Positions 3,597-5,149 of a DNA stretch of 5,149 bases are shown here, one piece after another (within the stretch, counting starts at the first letter, position 1; every line of letters begins with the position of its first letter). Where the stretch lies: positions 1 through 5,149 of the forward strand of contig JANYAB010000049.1 of assembly GCA_025355225.1 (NCBI GenBank), given 5' to 3'. The notes under the pieces were generated by a model. It was given only the letters and a program-made list of their open reading frames with translations. It did not search any database and was not told the DNA's origin. This stretch comes from Bacteroidota bacterium. Its GTDB lineage: Bacteria; Bacteroidota; Bacteroidia; Sphingobacteriales; Sphingobacteriaceae. The position numbers and the translations under genes were made by a program.

Positions 3597-4928
3597 TTAC
3601 CCCACGGGCAGATAAATAAAGAATTCGGAACCCAGGCCGGGTGCGCTTTCAAACCCAATACGGCCCCCTTGCGACTCAGTAAATTCTTTGCAAAGCAGCA
3701 GCCCCAGCCCTACTCCCTTCTCATTGCCTGTTCCAAAGGTTGATTTTGCCTTAAGCGAGAATATCTCGGGCTGCTGCTCCCAGGCTATGCCATTGCCGTT
3801 GTCCTTTACCGTTAGCTTGCAATCGTTTAGCACCATTTCGGTATGGATATCAACTATTCCGCCCGAAGGCGTAAACTTAATGGCATTACTTACCAGGTTG
3901 CGCACCACCAGTTGCAGCATATCATTATCGGCTACAACAGTTATTAATGGGTCTATTGTGTAGGTTAGGACAATTTCTTTCTTTAAAGCCAGTACCCGCT
4001 CCATCTCCAGCGTACTTTTTAGCGATGCAAGCAGGTTAACGTCGCTTAGTTTAACTACCACGCCTTCCATCTGTGATTTAGACCATATCAACAATTTGGA
4101 TAGCATGTTTAAAGTGTTCTGTGTCACTTTAAGGAGGTCGCTCTCTACAATCTGGCGTTCTTCCAAATCCAACCCAAACTCGTTTACCAATTCAAGATAG
4201 CTCTGTATGTTGCTCAGCGGCCCCCGCAAATCATGAGCGATAATGGATAATAGTTTGTTCTTTTCGGAGTTGATATACTCCAGTTGCTGGTTTTGCACCA
4301 AAATGAGCTCGGTTTGCTGCTCAACAGCCCTGGTCTTTTCTTCAGCTTGCTGTTTTTCCTTCTCATAGCTACCCTTTAAATGGGTAACAATATAGTACGA
4401 TAAAAAAATACCTACCATGTACGCGGAAGTGATATCAATAAATCTACTCTCCCTGTCAATATACGTATTGGGGACCAACTGCGGATAAAAATACTCTATA
4501 GCGCTCAAAAATAAAGCGATAATAATATTGAGCGCCAGCCATGCTTTATATTGTTTTTTTGGCGAAATAGCGATAATAAGGACTACTAATAAACTGGTAA
4601 TCAGATTTGTAGGCCCGCTTATGCCCGAGTTTAAAAAATAATTCGATATAAGCAACAGGTTACCAAATATACCATAGGCCACCGTGCTAATGTTCGTCCG
4701 GCCCTTAAACCGCGATATATAATATAAATATATCGAAACGAGAAAAATCGCGAAATCGATGATCGCGACCACCGGTAGTTTTATGATAAAATTAAAAGGG
4801 ACGTTGTACGCGAGGACAACAGCTGTCATTACGCTGACGGAATGAAATATTCTCGATTCAAGCGGAAAGGCCGAAGGTTCGCCAGTTAACTTAACCCACA
4901 GCCTACTTACGTTACCACGAAATGACAA
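3597..4928 (-). CDS. Six-TM membrane sensor histidine kinase
   Basis: 443 aa. The only usable start is TTG (minus, 4928-4926): an in-frame TAA lies five codons upstream and the first internal ATG (residue 34) would cut the first membrane segment and the preceding WVKLTGEPSAFPLESRIF stretch, which looks like the conserved N-terminus of this kinase type. About six membrane spans occupy residues 29-183 (near 29-48, 53-70, 81-99, 105-122, 126-145, 163-183) with very short loops, so sensing is probably within the membrane. A Gln/Glu-rich coiled coil (about 185-225) leads to HisKA with H-box IIAHDLRGPL, phospho-His H232. The ATPase domain has N-box RNLVSNAIKFT (N348), G1 DNGNGI (376-381) and G2 GVGLGL (405-410), all intact. 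It autophosphorylates and passes phosphate to a separate receiver; the convergent stand-alone receiver is the nearest candidate. The signal is unknown. Confidence 0.93.
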   Translation of the reverse strand: MSFRGNVSRLWVKLTGEPSAFPLESRIFHSVSVMTAVVLAYNVPFNFIIKLPVVAIIDFAIFLVSIYLYYISRFKGRTNISTVAYGIFGNLLLISNYFLNSGISGPTNLITSLLVVLIIAISPKKQYKAWLALNIIIALFLSAIEYFYPQLVPNTYIDRESRFIDITSAYMVGIFLSYYIVTHLKGSYEKEKQQAEEKTRAVEQQTELILVQNQQLEYINSEKNKLLSIIAHDLRGPLSNIQSYLELVNEFGLDLEERQIVESDLLKVTQNTLNMLSKLLIWSKSQMEGVVVKLSDVNLLASLKSTLEMERVLALKKEIVLTYTIDPLITVVADNDMLQLVVRNLVSNAIKFTPSGGIVDIHTEMVLNDCKLTVKDNGNGIAWEQQPEIFSLKAKSTFGTGNEKGVGLGLLLCKEFTESQGGRIGFESAPGLGSEFFIYLPVG

Positions 4929-4950
4929 TTGGATTTTTAATTAGAATGGC

Positions 4951-4972
4951 TAAAGCTACTAAATATATTTAA
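4951..4972 (-). promoter_or_regulatory. Putative promoter of the histidine kinase
   Basis: Read on the minus strand this contains AAATATATTTA, one base, then TAGCTTTA, the latter a TAnnTTTG-like -7 box 22 nt before the TTG start. The same pair, with a two-base spacer, occurs on the plus strand at 2055-2075 before the first duplicated small gene. No clear -33 TTTG is visible. Use as a promoter is inference from position and recurrence. Confidence 0.35.
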
Positions 4973-5149
4973 TCTTTGGATTATTATTTGCCCTTTGATT
5001 AAATAATATCCGAGACAACTTGCTGGTTTTTTTTATGATTTAAGACCCGTAAAATCTATGTGCTCACCTTGGGATGAAACCCAACGACTACGTCATGGCC
5101 TTTGGTCTACAAAGACAGTTTTTAATAAATATTGTTATTGTTGAAATGG
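4973..5149. other. Right-edge non-coding region, no convincing gene
   Basis: Stops are frequent in all frames. On the plus strand a frame from ATG at 5074 (with a second in-frame ATG at 5095) stays open to the window edge for 25 codons, beginning MKPNDYVMAF; it could be the start of a gene but the evidence is too thin to call one. Two small hairpins are present: TTGGG/CCCAA (5069-5084), whose loop holds that ATG, and CTTTG/CAAAG (5100-5114), followed four bases later by five T. They could equally be a weak transcript end. Confidence 0.3.

Noticed and set aside
3341..3658. 105-codon open frame on the minus strand across the end of the receiver gene
   Set aside because: It is antisense to a clear receiver domain and overlaps the kinase 3' end in another frame; its translation shows no domain pattern.
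3688..3963. 91-codon open frame on the plus strand inside the histidine kinase
   Set aside because: It lies antisense to the ATPase domain of the kinase, is rich in Ser/Pro/Thr as expected for a shadow frame, and has no start context.
5074..5149. Possible gene start on the plus strand at the right edge
   Set aside because: Only 25 codons are visible, with no promoter, no family pattern and an ordinary chance of staying open this long.

Overview
The window looks like chromosomal DNA of a Bacteroidota member, most likely Sphingobacteriaceae (Mucilaginibacter/Pedobacter-like). I infer this from the AT-rich intergenic DNA, start contexts such as TAACACCATG without Shine-Dalgarno sequences, TAnnTTTG-like -7 boxes, signal peptides that would be cleaved before a Gln (…KA|QS, …IA|QT), and the family character of the PAS protein and the 6-TM histidine kinase. 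This placement is recognition by eye, not a search result.

Layout. 1-205 (minus) is the N-terminus of a PAS-domain signalling protein that continues off the left edge. 206-607 is a long non-coding gap holding an alternating set of GGATT/AATCC inverted repeats. 608-1974 (plus) is a two-gene translationally coupled operon (ATGA overlap): a secreted protein with a TonB-C-terminal-like fold, then a secreted TPR protein. It ends in an AT-rich hairpin plus T-tract. 2027-2680 is a tandem duplication of about 330 bp; each unit carries a conserved leader (promoter-like boxes and an ATGGCG/CGCCAT inverted repeat) and a small unrecognised gene (65 and 63 aa). 2887-3030 is a 47-aa small gene with its own promoter-like box and a very strong intrinsic terminator. 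3189-3542 (plus) is a stand-alone CheY-like receiver. It converges on 3597-4928 (minus), a 6-TM sensor histidine kinase that starts at TTG. 4929-5149 holds the kinase promoter region and no convincing gene.

How the parts fit. The right half is a signalling locus, with an orphan receiver and a membrane histidine kinase transcribed convergently; the PAS protein at the left edge is also a signalling protein. The kinase has no receiver or output domain and the receiver has no output domain, so a phosphotransfer pair is plausible but not shown. The most unusual part is the middle: three small, unrecognised, apparently monocistronic genes in a row, two of them tandem paralogues whose upstream DNA is about 82% identical over 71 nt while their proteins are only about 54% identical. 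That leader, not the proteins, is the strongest candidate for an undescribed regulatory element. Nothing in the window indicates phage, transposase, CRISPR, tRNA or rRNA.
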